Position numbers and translations under genes: made by a program
DNA from: Bacteroidetes bacterium GWF2_41_31
GTDB taxonomy: Bacteria; Bacteroidota; Bacteroidia; Bacteroidales; F082
DNA: 61,741 bases
Assembly: GCA_001769215.1 (NCBI GenBank)
Contig: MEOL01000048.1
Coordinates: forward strand, 1 to 61,741
Direction: 5' to 3'
Shown: piece by piece, positions 42,330-51,621 of the stretch
How positions within the stretch are numbered: position 1 is the first letter of the stretch
How the letters are laid out: each line of letters begins with the position of its first letter
The notes under the pieces: model-generated
Database searches by the model: none
Told to the model about the DNA's origin: nothing
Seen by the model: only the letters and a program-made list of their open reading frames with translations

Positions 42330-45300
42330 TTATTTATTGAGGGACTTTTCAATCAAATTTAATAATTCTTCTTTCTTGATTGGTTTTGAGAGGTAATCAT
42401 CGCAGCCGGCTTCGATCGCTTTATTTTTATCACCAGTAAAGGCATTTGCTGTTTGTGCAACAATGCGAACCTTGGTGTTGAATTTACGGATTTGCCTCGT
42501 GGCTTCATAACCATCCATTTCGGGCATTTTAATGTCCATGAGTACCAAATCAATATCCGGATGGTTGAGGCAGGCTTCAACCGCTTGTGTCCCGGTTTTT
42601 ACCTTGATTATTTCTTTTACGAACTTCTGAAGCAGTATTGACATGTATTCGGTGGATGCGTCATCGTCCTCTGCAATAACTATTTTCAATCTTGGCACAC
42701 CAGGCTCTTTCTGAATCACCTCTTGGTCTGCCAATAGTTCGTTTTTGATGGGTTGCTCTTCATTTGTTACTGGTTGGTACGGAAGTGTGAAATAAAAAGT
42801 ACTCCCAACTTTTTCCTGGCTCTCTACCCACATTGTGCCGCCCATCATTTCGACATAGGCTTTCGAAATGGACAGACCCAGGCCTGCGCCTTGTCGTGCC
42901 ATTTTATCAGCGATATCAGCCTGAATAAAGCGATCGAAGATGGCTTCCTGTCTGTCTTTTGGAACCCCGATGCCAGTGTCGGTTACATAAAACTGTATCG
43001 ATGATTCATGAATAGATGATTCATGAACAGATGGTTCATGAACAGATGGTTCATGAACCATCTGTACTGTTTTGCAGCCAAATTCTATGGATCCTTCGTT
43101 GGTATATTTAATCGCGTTTTTAATTAAATTGGTCAGGATGGCATAGAGTTTTTCGCGGTCGGTAACAATGGTTGCCTCGTTCTTAGGCAGGTTATTTGTT
43201 ATGTATAGTTGCAATCCATTGTTTTCCGCTTCTGTTTTGAAGAAATGATGGAGGTATTCAAGTTGATCGTTCACATTGGTTTCAGTAAGATGAACTTTCA
43301 TTTGTCCCGATTCAATCTTCGAAATATCGACAATGTCGTTGATGATATTGAGCATGCGTACACCGCTTTTTTCAATGATGCGGATATACTCTTTTTGCTG
43401 ATTTCCAGTCAGATTCTGTTCTTTTAACAATTGAGCAAAGCCTAAAATGCCGTTCATGGGTGTACGGATTTCGTGCGACATGTTGGCCAGAAAGGCCGAT
43501 TTTAAACGGTCACTTTCTTCGGCTTTTTCTTTGGCTTGTTTTAAATCATTCTGGATATGATGAAGCTCTGTAATATCCATCACCGTTGAAACCATTGTAT
43601 TTTGTTCTGTCAAAGGGATATTGACAGAATTAACAATTCTCTGCGAGCCATCTTTCCCCGTAATCAAATTGTTTTCCCAATGCATTCGTTTAGGGTCGCC
43701 TGAATTGATATCGGCCATTACCCTGTTCATGATTTGTTGACGATATGTTTCATCAGGATAAACTTTTTCAAAAAACAAGTCAACAGTCTTAATTTCATTG
43801 GATGCCCAGCCGTATATTTCTTCAAATTTTTTATTCATATAAATGGTTTCACCCTGGTGAATATCATGCAATGACAATCCGATTGGGAGGTTATCGAGTA
43901 TTGTTTGAATAAACGTGTTTTTTATATTCAGTTCTTCATTTTTATTTTGGAGATCCAGTTCGGCCCGTCTGCGTTCGGTGACATCACGCATAATTCCTTC
44001 ATGATACAGGATATTCGATTTTTTATCGAAGTTTAGCCATCCATGGTCTTCGACCCAAATCTCCGAGCCGTCTTTTTTTTTCATTCGGTAGACGCCCGTT
44101 TCTTTATATTTTTCCTGTAATACCACACTTTCGCGGTCTTCAATACTAAAATATAGCTGTGTTTTAATATCGATGGCCATCAGTTCCTCTTTGCCTGAAT
44201 ACCCCAGCATACTCACCATTGCCGGGTTGACATCAACAAATTTTCCATCATGAGTGCTCTTGTATACTCCATCAGGCAACTCTTCCACCAAATTGCGGTA
44301 CAGAGCCTCGCTTTTCCTCAGTGTTTCTTCAGCTTGTTTTCTTTTGGTGATGTCGTGAAAGAATGCCACTATCAAATTTTGAGTAGGCCGCATTTTGGCA
44401 CTTAATTCAACCTTTATTATTTGTCCGTTCTTGCGTCGGAGCTTTGACTCAAACCTATCCTCACCCTTTTTTAGTATTTTTTCAAAGTGTGTTTTTATTT
44501 CATCTTTTGTTACTGCTGAAACAATGTCAGCTATGTTCATGTTCAGCAATTCGTCCCTTGAATAGCCGAGTGTTTTACAGGATATTTCATTCGTATCCTT
44601 AATCCTTCCTTGTAAATCAACAGCCCAATATCCGTCCATGGCAGTTTGCAGAATGTCTCTGGCTTGTAATTCGCTCTTCTCTGCTCTATGTATTGCTTCA
44701 ACTAATTGTTTATTGATTTCTTCTGTCTTGTTGATGTTTTCGGTCAGCTCTTCATTTAAAACTTCATATTCTTCATTGAATCGAATTAATTCCTGTTCGC
44801 GTTCCAACAGCTCATTGTTGCGCTTTTTTAGTTCAATGGTTCTGCCGATCACCTGGTTTTCCATTGTTTGATAAAAGTTGGAATTTCGGATCACCAGGGC
44901 AAATACACCCGAAAGACGGGTCAATAAACTCATGATTGATTCAATTCCATTTAAATCCATGATATCGAGCAGCAATATCGATCCAACTTTCCTGTTTGCT
45001 GCGATCAACGGAATGGCAATTGCATTATCGATTTCCAGACTTTTTAGTAGGAGTGCAATGTTTTCAGGGCAGGTTGCTGATTGTAAATATTGAATGGTTT
45101 CAAAATCAAAAGAAAGCATAATCAAATTAAGCACCATGTTTTGATTTGCCCACTCAGTTTTTCTGACCGGAAAGACACTAAATATTTTCGATGGGTGGGC
45201 TTCGTCTACTACCGCGATGATGATGATACGGGCACCTATCAATTCACGTATTTGTTGTGTCAGGTATTCTCCAAATTGGCTTGGGTTTTCTGACAATTGC

Positions 45301-45362
45301 AGGGTCTTGCCTAAAATATCATTAAAAAGATGGGTATATGCTTTATCTTCCATTCTACGCAT
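42330..45362 (-). CDS. GAF-PAS hybrid histidine kinase with receiver domain
   Basis: The 1010-residue sensor kinase has no membrane helix, so it is cytosolic. In order: GAF-like domain (~1-160), coiled coil (~170-235), three PAS domains (~235-340, ~350-465, ~485-600), HisKA with His ~630 (SHEIRTPMNGI), HATPase (~705-865) with GIGVP and GLGLSI, and a receiver domain (~892-1010) with phospho-acceptor Asp ~943 (LVLMDIKMPEMDG). Four VHEPS-like repeats (769-788) sit inside the ATPase domain. It follows the DUF1638 gene by 3 bp and is last in the corrinoid operon, suggesting that it reads a signal from that module. No output regulator is adjacent. Confidence 0.92.
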   Translation of the reverse strand: MRRMEDKAYTHLFNDILGKTLQLSENPSQFGEYLTQQIRELIGARIIIIAVVDEAHPSKIFSVFPVRKTEWANQNMVLNLIMLSFDFETIQYLQSATCPENIALLLKSLEIDNAIAIPLIAANRKVGSILLLDIMDLNGIESIMSLLTRLSGVFALVIRNSNFYQTMENQVIGRTIELKKRNNELLEREQELIRFNEEYEVLNEELTENINKTEEINKQLVEAIHRAEKSELQARDILQTAMDGYWAVDLQGRIKDTNEISCKTLGYSRDELLNMNIADIVSAVTKDEIKTHFEKILKKGEDRFESKLRRKNGQIIKVELSAKMRPTQNLIVAFFHDITKRKQAEETLRKSEALYRNLVEELPDGVYKSTHDGKFVDVNPAMVSMLGYSGKEELMAIDIKTQLYFSIEDRESVVLQEKYKETGVYRMKKKDGSEIWVEDHGWLNFDKKSNILYHEGIMRDVTERRRAELDLQNKNEELNIKNTFIQTILDNLPIGLSLHDIHQGETIYMNKKFEEIYGWASNEIKTVDLFFEKVYPDETYRQQIMNRVMADINSGDPKRMHWENNLITGKDGSQRIVNSVNIPLTEQNTMVSTVMDITELHHIQNDLKQAKEKAEESDRLKSAFLANMSHEIRTPMNGILGFAQLLKEQNLTGNQQKEYIRIIEKSGVRMLNIINDIVDISKIESGQMKVHLTETNVNDQLEYLHHFFKTEAENNGLQLYITNNLPKNEATIVTDREKLYAILTNLIKNAIKYTNEGSIEFGCKTVQMVHEPSVHEPSVHESSIHESSIQFYVTDTGIGVPKDRQEAIFDRFIQADIADKMARQGAGLGLSISKAYVEMMGGTMWVESQEKVGSTFYFTLPYQPVTNEEQPIKNELLADQEVIQKEPGVPRLKIVIAEDDDASTEYMSILLQKFVKEIIKVKTGTQAVEACLNHPDIDLVLMDIKMPEMDGYEATRQIRKFNTKVRIVAQTANAFTGDKNKAIEAGCDDYLSKPIKKEELLNLIEKSLNK
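43001..43060. repeat. four 15-bp tandem repeats in the kinase gene
   Basis: Four copies of the unit ATGrTTCATGAAnmn (plus strand) occur in direct order at 43001, 43016, 43031 and 43046. On the coding strand they give VHEPS, VHEPS, VHESS, IHESS in frame, residues ~769-788 of the hybrid kinase. A 15-bp unit can change number without breaking the frame. Confidence 0.9.
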
Positions 45363-45365
45363 TTT

Positions 45366-45947
45366 TCATTTAGCTGATTCTATCATAAGGCGATCCAATA
45401 CTGCTTCTAATTCATCAATCGAACTAGTGTAAATCTCAAGTGGAAGACCAAGGAAATCTGATATTTCCTCGAAAAGGTGTGTGTTTTGTTTCAGAAATCC
45501 GGTGTCCACATAGACAATTTTTTTATGCATCTCATTCATGAATGGTCTGGCTGTTTTCGGTGTTTTAAACCCCATATAGTCTACAAAGGCTTCTTTCCAA
45601 CGTTCGGCCCACTCTGGTAACAAAATAAAAGCACCCTCCTTTCTCAATTGTTTGTACTTTTCATTGCCAAGAAGTATTTCGCAGCAATTCAAACCGGGTG
45701 TCCTCCGAATATTTTGGTTATTTTCGTAATCAAGCATGCGGGCATGGCAATCGCCAAACATCAGGATGATTTTGAAATTTTTGTATTCTTCAATTTTGGC
45801 ATCCAAAAGTACCTGAAGCTCTTTGGGGTACATGTGAAGCATGGAGTTGAGGTAAACTACAGGAATATCAATCTTGCCTTTGCTTTTCAGGAGCTCCAGT
45901 TCGTATTTAAAAATGCTGCACGCTATGATTACCAGGTTTGGATGCAT
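45366..45947 (-). CDS. DUF1638 family protein
   Basis: The 193-residue protein fits DUF1638, a family often encoded next to corrinoid methyltransferase genes in methanogens and anaerobic bacteria. Conserved cysteines are visible in IIACSIFKYELE (~10), MFGDCHARML (~67) and GLNCCEILLG (~87), possible metal ligands; LLPEWAERWKE follows. Function is unknown. It sits 3 bp from both neighbours, the UroD-like gene and the hybrid kinase, so all are one operon. Confidence 0.8.
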   Translation of the reverse strand: MHPNLVIIACSIFKYELELLKSKGKIDIPVVYLNSMLHMYPKELQVLLDAKIEEYKNFKIILMFGDCHARMLDYENNQNIRRTPGLNCCEILLGNEKYKQLRKEGAFILLPEWAERWKEAFVDYMGFKTPKTARPFMNEMHKKIVYVDTGFLKQNTHLFEEISDFLGLPLEIYTSSIDELEAVLDRLMIESAK

Positions 45948-45950
45948 GTG

Positions 45951-46967
45951 TTAATACTTATTAAAATTTCGGATTGTATCTACCACGGTTTGAATGGTTT
46001 CGATAGGAGTATCATAAGGAATGTCGGCATTTGATGTGGCAAAAATAAAGTGCTTATCCGCTTTGCGGTTGTTTAAAATTTTCAAAGTAATTTCCTGTGC
46101 TTTCTCTTTGGTATAGTTCAATAAACCCGGGCCATCAATGTTCCCCATTAACACCACCTGATCTCCAATAATTTGCCGGGCTTCATCGAAGCTTTCTGTT
46201 GGTTCTAATACAAATGCGATCACATTGGGTAGTTTTGCAAAATAATGAATGAAAGGCATTAATTTGCTGCCCCCATTGTGGATTACGATGGGGCCCTTAA
46301 TCTGACGGAAGGCATTTGCAAGATACGGAAGCAGGTGGTTAAATATTTTTTCGGTAATGATCATAGGGGTAGTAAAATTGACCGGAACAACTAAAAAAGT
46401 CGCACCACTTTCGATTAATTCATTTCCAAATTGAACAAAATGCTCAACGGTTTTTTCCATGATTTTTTCAACTTCTTTTGGATGAAAAAGCAGGGTGTCG
46501 ATCCACATTTCGATACCCATGAGTAAGGCTGGAATATCCGCGGGTGAATGTATAGGCGATGCAATGGCTTTGTTTCCTCTAAAGTCATCTGATAAAAAAT
46601 TGGTGCATTTCAAAAAAAACTGAATGGAGGGTGATAGTTCAAGATCAGGTACAGTCAACTGATCAATTTGAGAGAGCTCGGTGATGATGGGCTTTTTTAC
46701 ATTAGGTCCATAATGATCGAGAAACACCAACTCGCTGCCAAAGGCTTCTGCTTCGATGGGGAATGAAAACGGTGTGATTACGATATCGGGATCGAACGTG
46801 TCAATAACAGCTCGCTGACCTTTGTACCAAAGTGCCGCATCCCGGTAGTGGGCTGTTGTATCACTTTTAATTAAACTTGCACCATACAATGAGAGCAATA
46901 AGGTAAATGGCTGATAGTCGGTATCATCACCCGAAACTGCTGCCAAAATTCTTTCTAAACTGTTCAT
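45951..46967 (-). CDS. UroD/MtaA-family protein lacking the zinc cysteines
   Basis: The 338-residue protein has the TIM-barrel fold of the uroporphyrinogen decarboxylase family, close to the MtaA/MtbA/CmuA corrinoid:thiol methyltransferases. Those bind zinc with His-X-Cys-Xn-Cys. Here the first part reads IVIHNGGSKLMPF (His, then Gly in the place of Cys) and the later Cys region reads FATSNADIPYDTP (no Cys). Thiol activation with zinc is therefore unlikely in the usual way. It lies between the corrinoid protein and DUF1638 genes. It may use another acceptor or have a binding role; true UroD is excluded by context, not by experiment. Confidence 0.85.
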   Translation of the reverse strand: MNSLERILAAVSGDDTDYQPFTLLLSLYGASLIKSDTTAHYRDAALWYKGQRAVIDTFDPDIVITPFSFPIEAEAFGSELVFLDHYGPNVKKPIITELSQIDQLTVPDLELSPSIQFFLKCTNFLSDDFRGNKAIASPIHSPADIPALLMGIEMWIDTLLFHPKEVEKIMEKTVEHFVQFGNELIESGATFLVVPVNFTTPMIITEKIFNHLLPYLANAFRQIKGPIVIHNGGSKLMPFIHYFAKLPNVIAFVLEPTESFDEARQIIGDQVVLMGNIDGPGLLNYTKEKAQEITLKILNNRKADKHFIFATSNADIPYDTPIETIQTVVDTIRNFNKY

Positions 46968-46979
46968 AGGTTTTCAGGA

Positions 46980-47648
46980 TTAGAAATCAGACATTTTCTG
47001 CTTTAAAAGTGTCTCAAACAAATCGGATGCACCGATAGCCGTATCTGCTGTGCCATCGCCACCAATTTCGGTCACCAATTCGGGTCTGAGTTTGAAAACC
47101 GCACCACCAACTGCCAGCATCACTTTCCCTGATAATGAGTTCTTGTCAAGTTCCTGCCTTACTTTAATGATGTTTTTTGCTGTTGTAAACATCATGGCCG
47201 AAACGGCAATAATATCTGCCTTGTTTTCAATGGCTTTTTCAATAAAGTGTTCTGCAGGTATATCAGTGCCCAAATCAATGATTTTCCAGCCTGCCGACCG
47301 CGCGTAAATATTTACTAAGCGACGGCCCAGGGGGTGGAAATCATCTTCAATGTTTCCAAGTACCACGGTGCCCTGATGTTGGTTTCGCGATAAATTAAAT
47401 TCCTGATCCCTGGCAGCCATCAGGTAAAATTCTTCGGCCACTTTTCCACTTATATATCCATGAGCGAGTGAAATCTTGCCACGCATCCAGAGTTGGCCCA
47501 ACTCCGTTAACACGGGTTCTAATACATTAAATATTACCTCTTTAAAACTGGTTTCGGTCGACCATTCCAAAAGCAATTGAACCGCACTGTCTTTTTCACC
47601 CTCGTTGATTAAATGGGCAATCATTTCACGCTTATTAACTGTATCCAT
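46980..47648 (-). CDS. corrinoid (B12-binding) protein, MtbC/MtaC type
   Basis: The 222-residue protein has an N-terminal four-helix cap (~1-88) and a Rossmann-like cobalamin-binding domain (~90-215). The base-off cobalamin motif DxHxxG is exact, as DFHPLG at residues 103-108, with His105 the lower axial ligand; SAMMFT and the VGGAVF loop complete the site. Such proteins carry the methyl group between two methyltransferases. It is first in the operon corrinoid protein - UroD-like - DUF1638 - hybrid kinase. The MttB/MtaB-type substrate methyltransferase and a RamA-type activator are not in the window. Confidence 0.93.
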   Translation of the reverse strand: MDTVNKREMIAHLINEGEKDSAVQLLLEWSTETSFKEVIFNVLEPVLTELGQLWMRGKISLAHGYISGKVAEEFYLMAARDQEFNLSRNQHQGTVVLGNIEDDFHPLGRRLVNIYARSAGWKIIDLGTDIPAEHFIEKAIENKADIIAVSAMMFTTAKNIIKVRQELDKNSLSGKVMLAVGGAVFKLRPELVTEIGGDGTADTAIGASDLFETLLKQKMSDF

Positions 47649-47888
47649 GACAGCAAATTGTTGATATGGTTAGGAGTTTCTATGAATCTATGATCATAAA
47701 CAGCAAAAAACAGATGATGATAAATGAAACAAAATTGACCTGCGACGATAAAGATAGTACAATAATAATTACTTCGGGGCAATTTTTATTTTTAAAATTT
47801 TAACAGGCTGTTTTGCTTTTTCAGGCATTAAAAATCCAGTGTTGATTAGACATGTTAGCCCGCAGTTGTTGACTTTCTGATGATCAGG

Positions 47889-48713
47889 TTAGTTAGATTT
47901 AACCTGTGCTGCAAACATTGTTACCTGATTGTTGAATTCATCAGGATTCTCCATATTGCTTAAGTGGCCAGCATGATCAATAATATGCAAAGTTGAACCA
48001 TTGATTTTTTCATGCATCAATTTTGCTGCTTCCGGAGGAGTAATGATGTCACCTTTACCAACGAGGATGAGCACCGGTATTTTTATATCATGAAGTTTGT
48101 GGCAGGTTTCTTCACGATTTGCCAGGGCATACAAGGTATTGTAAATAATTTGTTTGGGGGTATTCATTATCATGACGCTTGCGGCGGCAATTGCTGCCTG
48201 GTTTGTTGAGAACGATTCTGGGGTAAAAAGTTTCTTCAGGCTTTCATCAGCATATTTTTCCAACCCGTTAAGCCTGATATTTTCAATGGCTTTCATCCTG
48301 TTTTCTTTTGCTTCGGGCATATCGGCAGTACAGTTCGTATCGCAGAGGATGAGTGCATTAAAATGGTTCGGGTGGTTTTCTATCGCATTGAGTGCAATGT
48401 ATCCGCCCATTGAGAAGCCGCACAATATTGATTTATCAATATTTAGCTCATCCATAAAGGTGAGCAAATCGTTCACGAAAAGTTCTATGGACAAATTCTG
48501 TTCTCCAGAGCCGGATTTTCCAAATCCGCGGATGTCGTATGCAATTACGCGAAAATCATTCTTTAATGCTTGTATTTGCTTGTCCCACATCGATTTATTT
48601 AGCGGGAAGCCATGAATGAAAATGATCACCGGAGCCCCTTCCGGTCCTTGATCGTCATAACAAACACTGAATTGATTAATGGATGTTGTGATATTGGTTC
48701 CTGATTTTCGCAT
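47889..48713 (-). CDS. alpha/beta hydrolase
   Basis: The 274-residue protein is an alpha/beta hydrolase of the 3-oxoadipate enol-lactonase/esterase kind. Seen are the oxyanion HGFPLNKSMWD, YDIRGFGKSG, the nucleophile elbow CGFSMGGYIAL (Ser), the acid in LVGKGDIITPP, and the His in DHAGHLSNMENP. No signal peptide. No pathway genes are nearby, so the ester substrate is unknown. It stands alone between intergenic gaps of 240 and 200 bp in which I see nothing certain. Confidence 0.9.
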   Translation of the reverse strand: MRKSGTNITTSINQFSVCYDDQGPEGAPVIIFIHGFPLNKSMWDKQIQALKNDFRVIAYDIRGFGKSGSGEQNLSIELFVNDLLTFMDELNIDKSILCGFSMGGYIALNAIENHPNHFNALILCDTNCTADMPEAKENRMKAIENIRLNGLEKYADESLKKLFTPESFSTNQAAIAAASVMIMNTPKQIIYNTLYALANREETCHKLHDIKIPVLILVGKGDIITPPEAAKLMHEKINGSTLHIIDHAGHLSNMENPDEFNNQVTMFAAQVKSN

Positions 48714-48914
48714 AAAGTTGATTTAAATTAATTCATTTTCAACGATAATGTGTATTGACGTTATAAGTCAACTAATGGTTGGCAGTTTGACCGCTTTTTT
48801 ACCAACTTTTGATATAGAACAACTTTCTGAACAACAATAAATAATAATACAATTCCCAAACGCCCTTTTGGGGGTTTATCAATTTGATTATTCTTATGGG
48901 TTTATCAGCATGTT

Positions 48915-49115
48915 TTAGCAGCTATAAGTGCTCACTGCATGATTAATATGATCCGTTCCATCCTTATACATTTGGAGCGTATAGTCAATCATACTTAACA
49001 TATCCTCTTCTTCCGCTTCATAATAAGGTAGATCTGCGTCTTTAAGTTCGGGGTGCTTTTGTTTTAATTCGATCCTGAGATCATTCCATTGTTCGGGTGT
49101 TAAGACATCTTCCAT
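48915..49115 (-). CDS. small acidic CsbD-like protein
   Basis: The 66-residue acidic protein has the pattern of CsbD/YjbJ-like stress proteins: QWNDLRIELKQKHPELKDAD then YYEAEEEDMLSMIDYTLQ. It is longer at neither end than the family core and the final Lys-rich helix is poorly kept, so the match is partial. CsbD-like proteins rise under general stress; the role is unknown. Confidence 0.65.
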   Translation of the reverse strand: MEDVLTPEQWNDLRIELKQKHPELKDADLPYYEAEEEDMLSMIDYTLQMYKDGTDHINHAVSTYSC

Positions 49116-49338
49116 TTTAATAAGTTTTTGCGTTTAGTATTAATTTTGATAAAATTAGGTCAGATGTCTTCTGATTTTATTACACTTTTTTGTGAAAAGT
49201 TTACATATTTCACAGATTTATCCTTTCTGGCTAAAAGGTAAATCCTTGAGAGAAAAAACAAGATGTTTCCAGGTGAACTGGTGAACCGGGCTATCGGGTG
49301 TTGAATTCAGTTCTGTTACCAGCCAGTTTTTAAGCGTT

Positions 49339-50928
49339 CTATACCTGTTTTGAAGAATTTTTCAGCACCTCCAGCAGTTCTTTTATTTTAACGGTAGCGT
49401 ATGTAGAGGCATAATCCGACATCGCGTAAGGGATAACCAGTTCATCGTCATGAATGAGTGAACCGCACGAATAAATTACGTTCGGAACATAGCCTTCCCT
49501 TTCTACTTCATTTGGCACCATTAATGGTTCTACCAACCGGCCTATTTCTTTCTCGGGATTATCAAGATCATACAGTGTAGCTCCGAGCGTATATTCGCGC
49601 ATCGAACCTACCGCATGTGTTATAACCAACCAACCGTCTTTGGTCTCAATAGGAGATCCGGCATTACCTATTTGCACCAATTCCCAGTAGTATTTGGGTT
49701 TCTGTATGATTTTTGCCTCGTGCCAGATATTAATACTATCTGAATACGCAATATAATTGTTAACACCATCAATCCTGCAAAGCATGGCGTACTTGCCTTT
49801 TATTTTCCGGGGAAATAGTGCCATGCCCTTGTTTTGGGCAATTTCACCATTAATGGGTATAATTTTGAAATGATAAAAGTCTTTTGTCATAATTAACTTC
49901 GGCAGAATAGCCATTCCATCATATGCTGTGTAAGTAGCATAATAGGTTATTTCGCCATCATCATCGGTAAATTTAACAAAACGGGCATCTTCGATACCTT
50001 TTTGCTCTGTGGCTGATATGGGGAAAATGACCCTTTCGGAGATGGCGGAATCGATAGAAAAATCGATGTCGTAGTGCGAGGAGGCAAGCCACATCATCTG
50101 TTGTATTATTTTTAATTGATCTTCTGAGAGATTAGAACCTTTTCTCGCTATTTCCAGGTTCTTCATCAATTCGCCATATGTAAAGCTGTCGCCCAGTTTA
50201 TCCAGGATAAAAGCAGGGGAGACGGGTTTTACTTTAACAGACTTTTTATTCGGCTTACCAACGACAGCGGGAGACAGAGCATTTCCCTTTATTTGCATCG
50301 TCTCTTGTTTTTCCAATGTTTCAGGAATATCAATGATTGCCTGTGCTTGCATGTCATCTATTTTTTCCTGAAACGATTTTTTTGTGTAAACATGCCGTTT
50401 AATTACTTCTGCTTCGGCCAGCATTTTGCCAACAGGTTCCAGAGTCAGGTTATTATTCTTGTCGAGGATGCCTGAACGGAAAACAATGGATGAGATATGC
50501 CCTTCACCGGTAGCCCGGAAACTAAAAATCACCCTTTTTTCATAGGATCTTAATTCTGATTGATCTGGACTTTCTACTATAGAAGGATTAAAAAAAGCAG
50601 CCGATTCAATGGAATATTCCATTGTAAAATAAGATCCTATCAATGCTTTTTGTGAGATACTTAAATCTTCTTCATTCACTTCAATTTTTTCAAAGATCGG
50701 TGCCAGTTTGGCAAAATGTTTCTCGAAAATCCGGGAAATATTCCGATGTCGTTGCGAATAACCACGCAGTAACTGGTTCATGGTAATCTTAACTTCCTGT
50801 TCGGGCATTGCCAATACCATCCTGATGATGTCAGCCGATCTTTCGTCATTTACATGCAAAAAACGGGCAATTATCCTGGATGGGTCAGGAGAGAATATTA
50901 CTTTTTTTCGAGTTACCGTTACTTGCAT
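49339..50928 (-). CDS. GH130 family glycoside phosphorylase/hydrolase, long form
   Basis: The 529-residue protein belongs to GH130, enzymes acting on beta-mannosides (phosphorolysis or hydrolysis). The five-bladed propeller (~240-510) shows the catalytic Asp in KGIEDARFVKF, then ATYTAYDG, KNKGMALFPRKI-like (NKGMALFPRKIKGKYAML), GNAGSPIETKDGWLVITHAVG and NVIYSCG. A helical N-terminal extension of ~230 residues is typical of the long form seen in Bacteroidota. I begin at the ATG at 50928 (MQVTVTRKKVIF); 50949 is also open. It is not in a mannan locus, so intracellular mannoside or mannosyl-glucose metabolism is a guess. It follows the PAS gene by 53 bp. Confidence 0.88.
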   Translation of the reverse strand: MQVTVTRKKVIFSPDPSRIIARFLHVNDERSADIIRMVLAMPEQEVKITMNQLLRGYSQRHRNISRIFEKHFAKLAPIFEKIEVNEEDLSISQKALIGSYFTMEYSIESAAFFNPSIVESPDQSELRSYEKRVIFSFRATGEGHISSIVFRSGILDKNNNLTLEPVGKMLAEAEVIKRHVYTKKSFQEKIDDMQAQAIIDIPETLEKQETMQIKGNALSPAVVGKPNKKSVKVKPVSPAFILDKLGDSFTYGELMKNLEIARKGSNLSEDQLKIIQQMMWLASSHYDIDFSIDSAISERVIFPISATEQKGIEDARFVKFTDDDGEITYYATYTAYDGMAILPKLIMTKDFYHFKIIPINGEIAQNKGMALFPRKIKGKYAMLCRIDGVNNYIAYSDSINIWHEAKIIQKPKYYWELVQIGNAGSPIETKDGWLVITHAVGSMREYTLGATLYDLDNPEKEIGRLVEPLMVPNEVEREGYVPNVIYSCGSLIHDDELVIPYAMSDYASTYATVKIKELLEVLKNSSKQV

Positions 50929-50981
50929 TGAGTTGCACTTTAATAACAAATGTTACTTATGGGATCATTTTCTTGCATTAA

Positions 50982-51533
50982 TTATTTTGCAAAGGCAGTA
51001 ATATCGACAACAGATACAAGGCACTTGGCCTTGTCGCCGGTAACGATGGCTTCCATGTAGGCCCGGCATAAATGTTTATCATCGCTCCCGATCATGACTT
51101 CGCACGATTCTTTTGAAGTGCCCATGTAAACTGCCCTTAAAAAATGATTAAATGTAGGAAGCGTTTCCTCAGACACGAATAACTTAAAGTTGCTTCCTAT
51201 CAGGCTAAACCGCCTGTCACCAAGTATTTCGGCCCCGGTAAAATTCAACTCACAGATACGCCCATTGAGATCGAGTGTAAAATAGCCCATAGGAGCCAAA
51301 TCGTACATCATGGTGTATTTTTTAAGCGCGGCCTCTGCTCTTTCATTTGCCTGTCGCAACTCTTCGTTCTGCATTTCCAGTTCAATCTGGTGTACCTGAA
51401 GTTCATGAACGAGCCTTTCTACATCGCTATTTGTCGCGGTGGAGGTTGTTTTTTTTTGATTTTCCTTCAGTTTTTCTTCTGCTTTCTTGCGCAGCAACCG
51501 GGCATCTGTTAAATCATCATCTTCATTCATCAT
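50982..51533 (-). CDS. PAS-domain protein without output domain
   Basis: The 183-residue protein begins with a charged coiled coil (LRKKAEEKLKENQKK; then VHELQVHQIELEMQNEELRQ) and ends with a PAS domain (YDLAPMGYFTLDLNGRI...; DKHLCRAYMEAIV). No kinase, GGDEF or DNA-binding domain follows. I choose the ATG near 51533, after which the coding sequence is normal; the frame opens at 51635 and would overlap the CheB-CheR gene. It directly follows that gene and is probably its partner. Confidence 0.8.
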   Translation of the reverse strand: MMNEDDDLTDARLLRKKAEEKLKENQKKTTSTATNSDVERLVHELQVHQIELEMQNEELRQANERAEAALKKYTMMYDLAPMGYFTLDLNGRICELNFTGAEILGDRRFSLIGSNFKLFVSEETLPTFNHFLRAVYMGTSKESCEVMIGSDDKHLCRAYMEAIVTGDKAKCLVSVVDITAFAK

Positions 51534-51621
51534 GGCTATGTATTTTAGTTCAATGAAATTAAAGTATTTATAAGCCAAACCCCGATTGTAATAAGAACTA
51601 TAGAGGTCTGGCACTGAGCTT

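Noticed and set aside
43001..43060. direct repeats, considered as CRISPR
   Set aside because: The 15-bp units are contiguous without spacers and lie in frame in the kinase gene.
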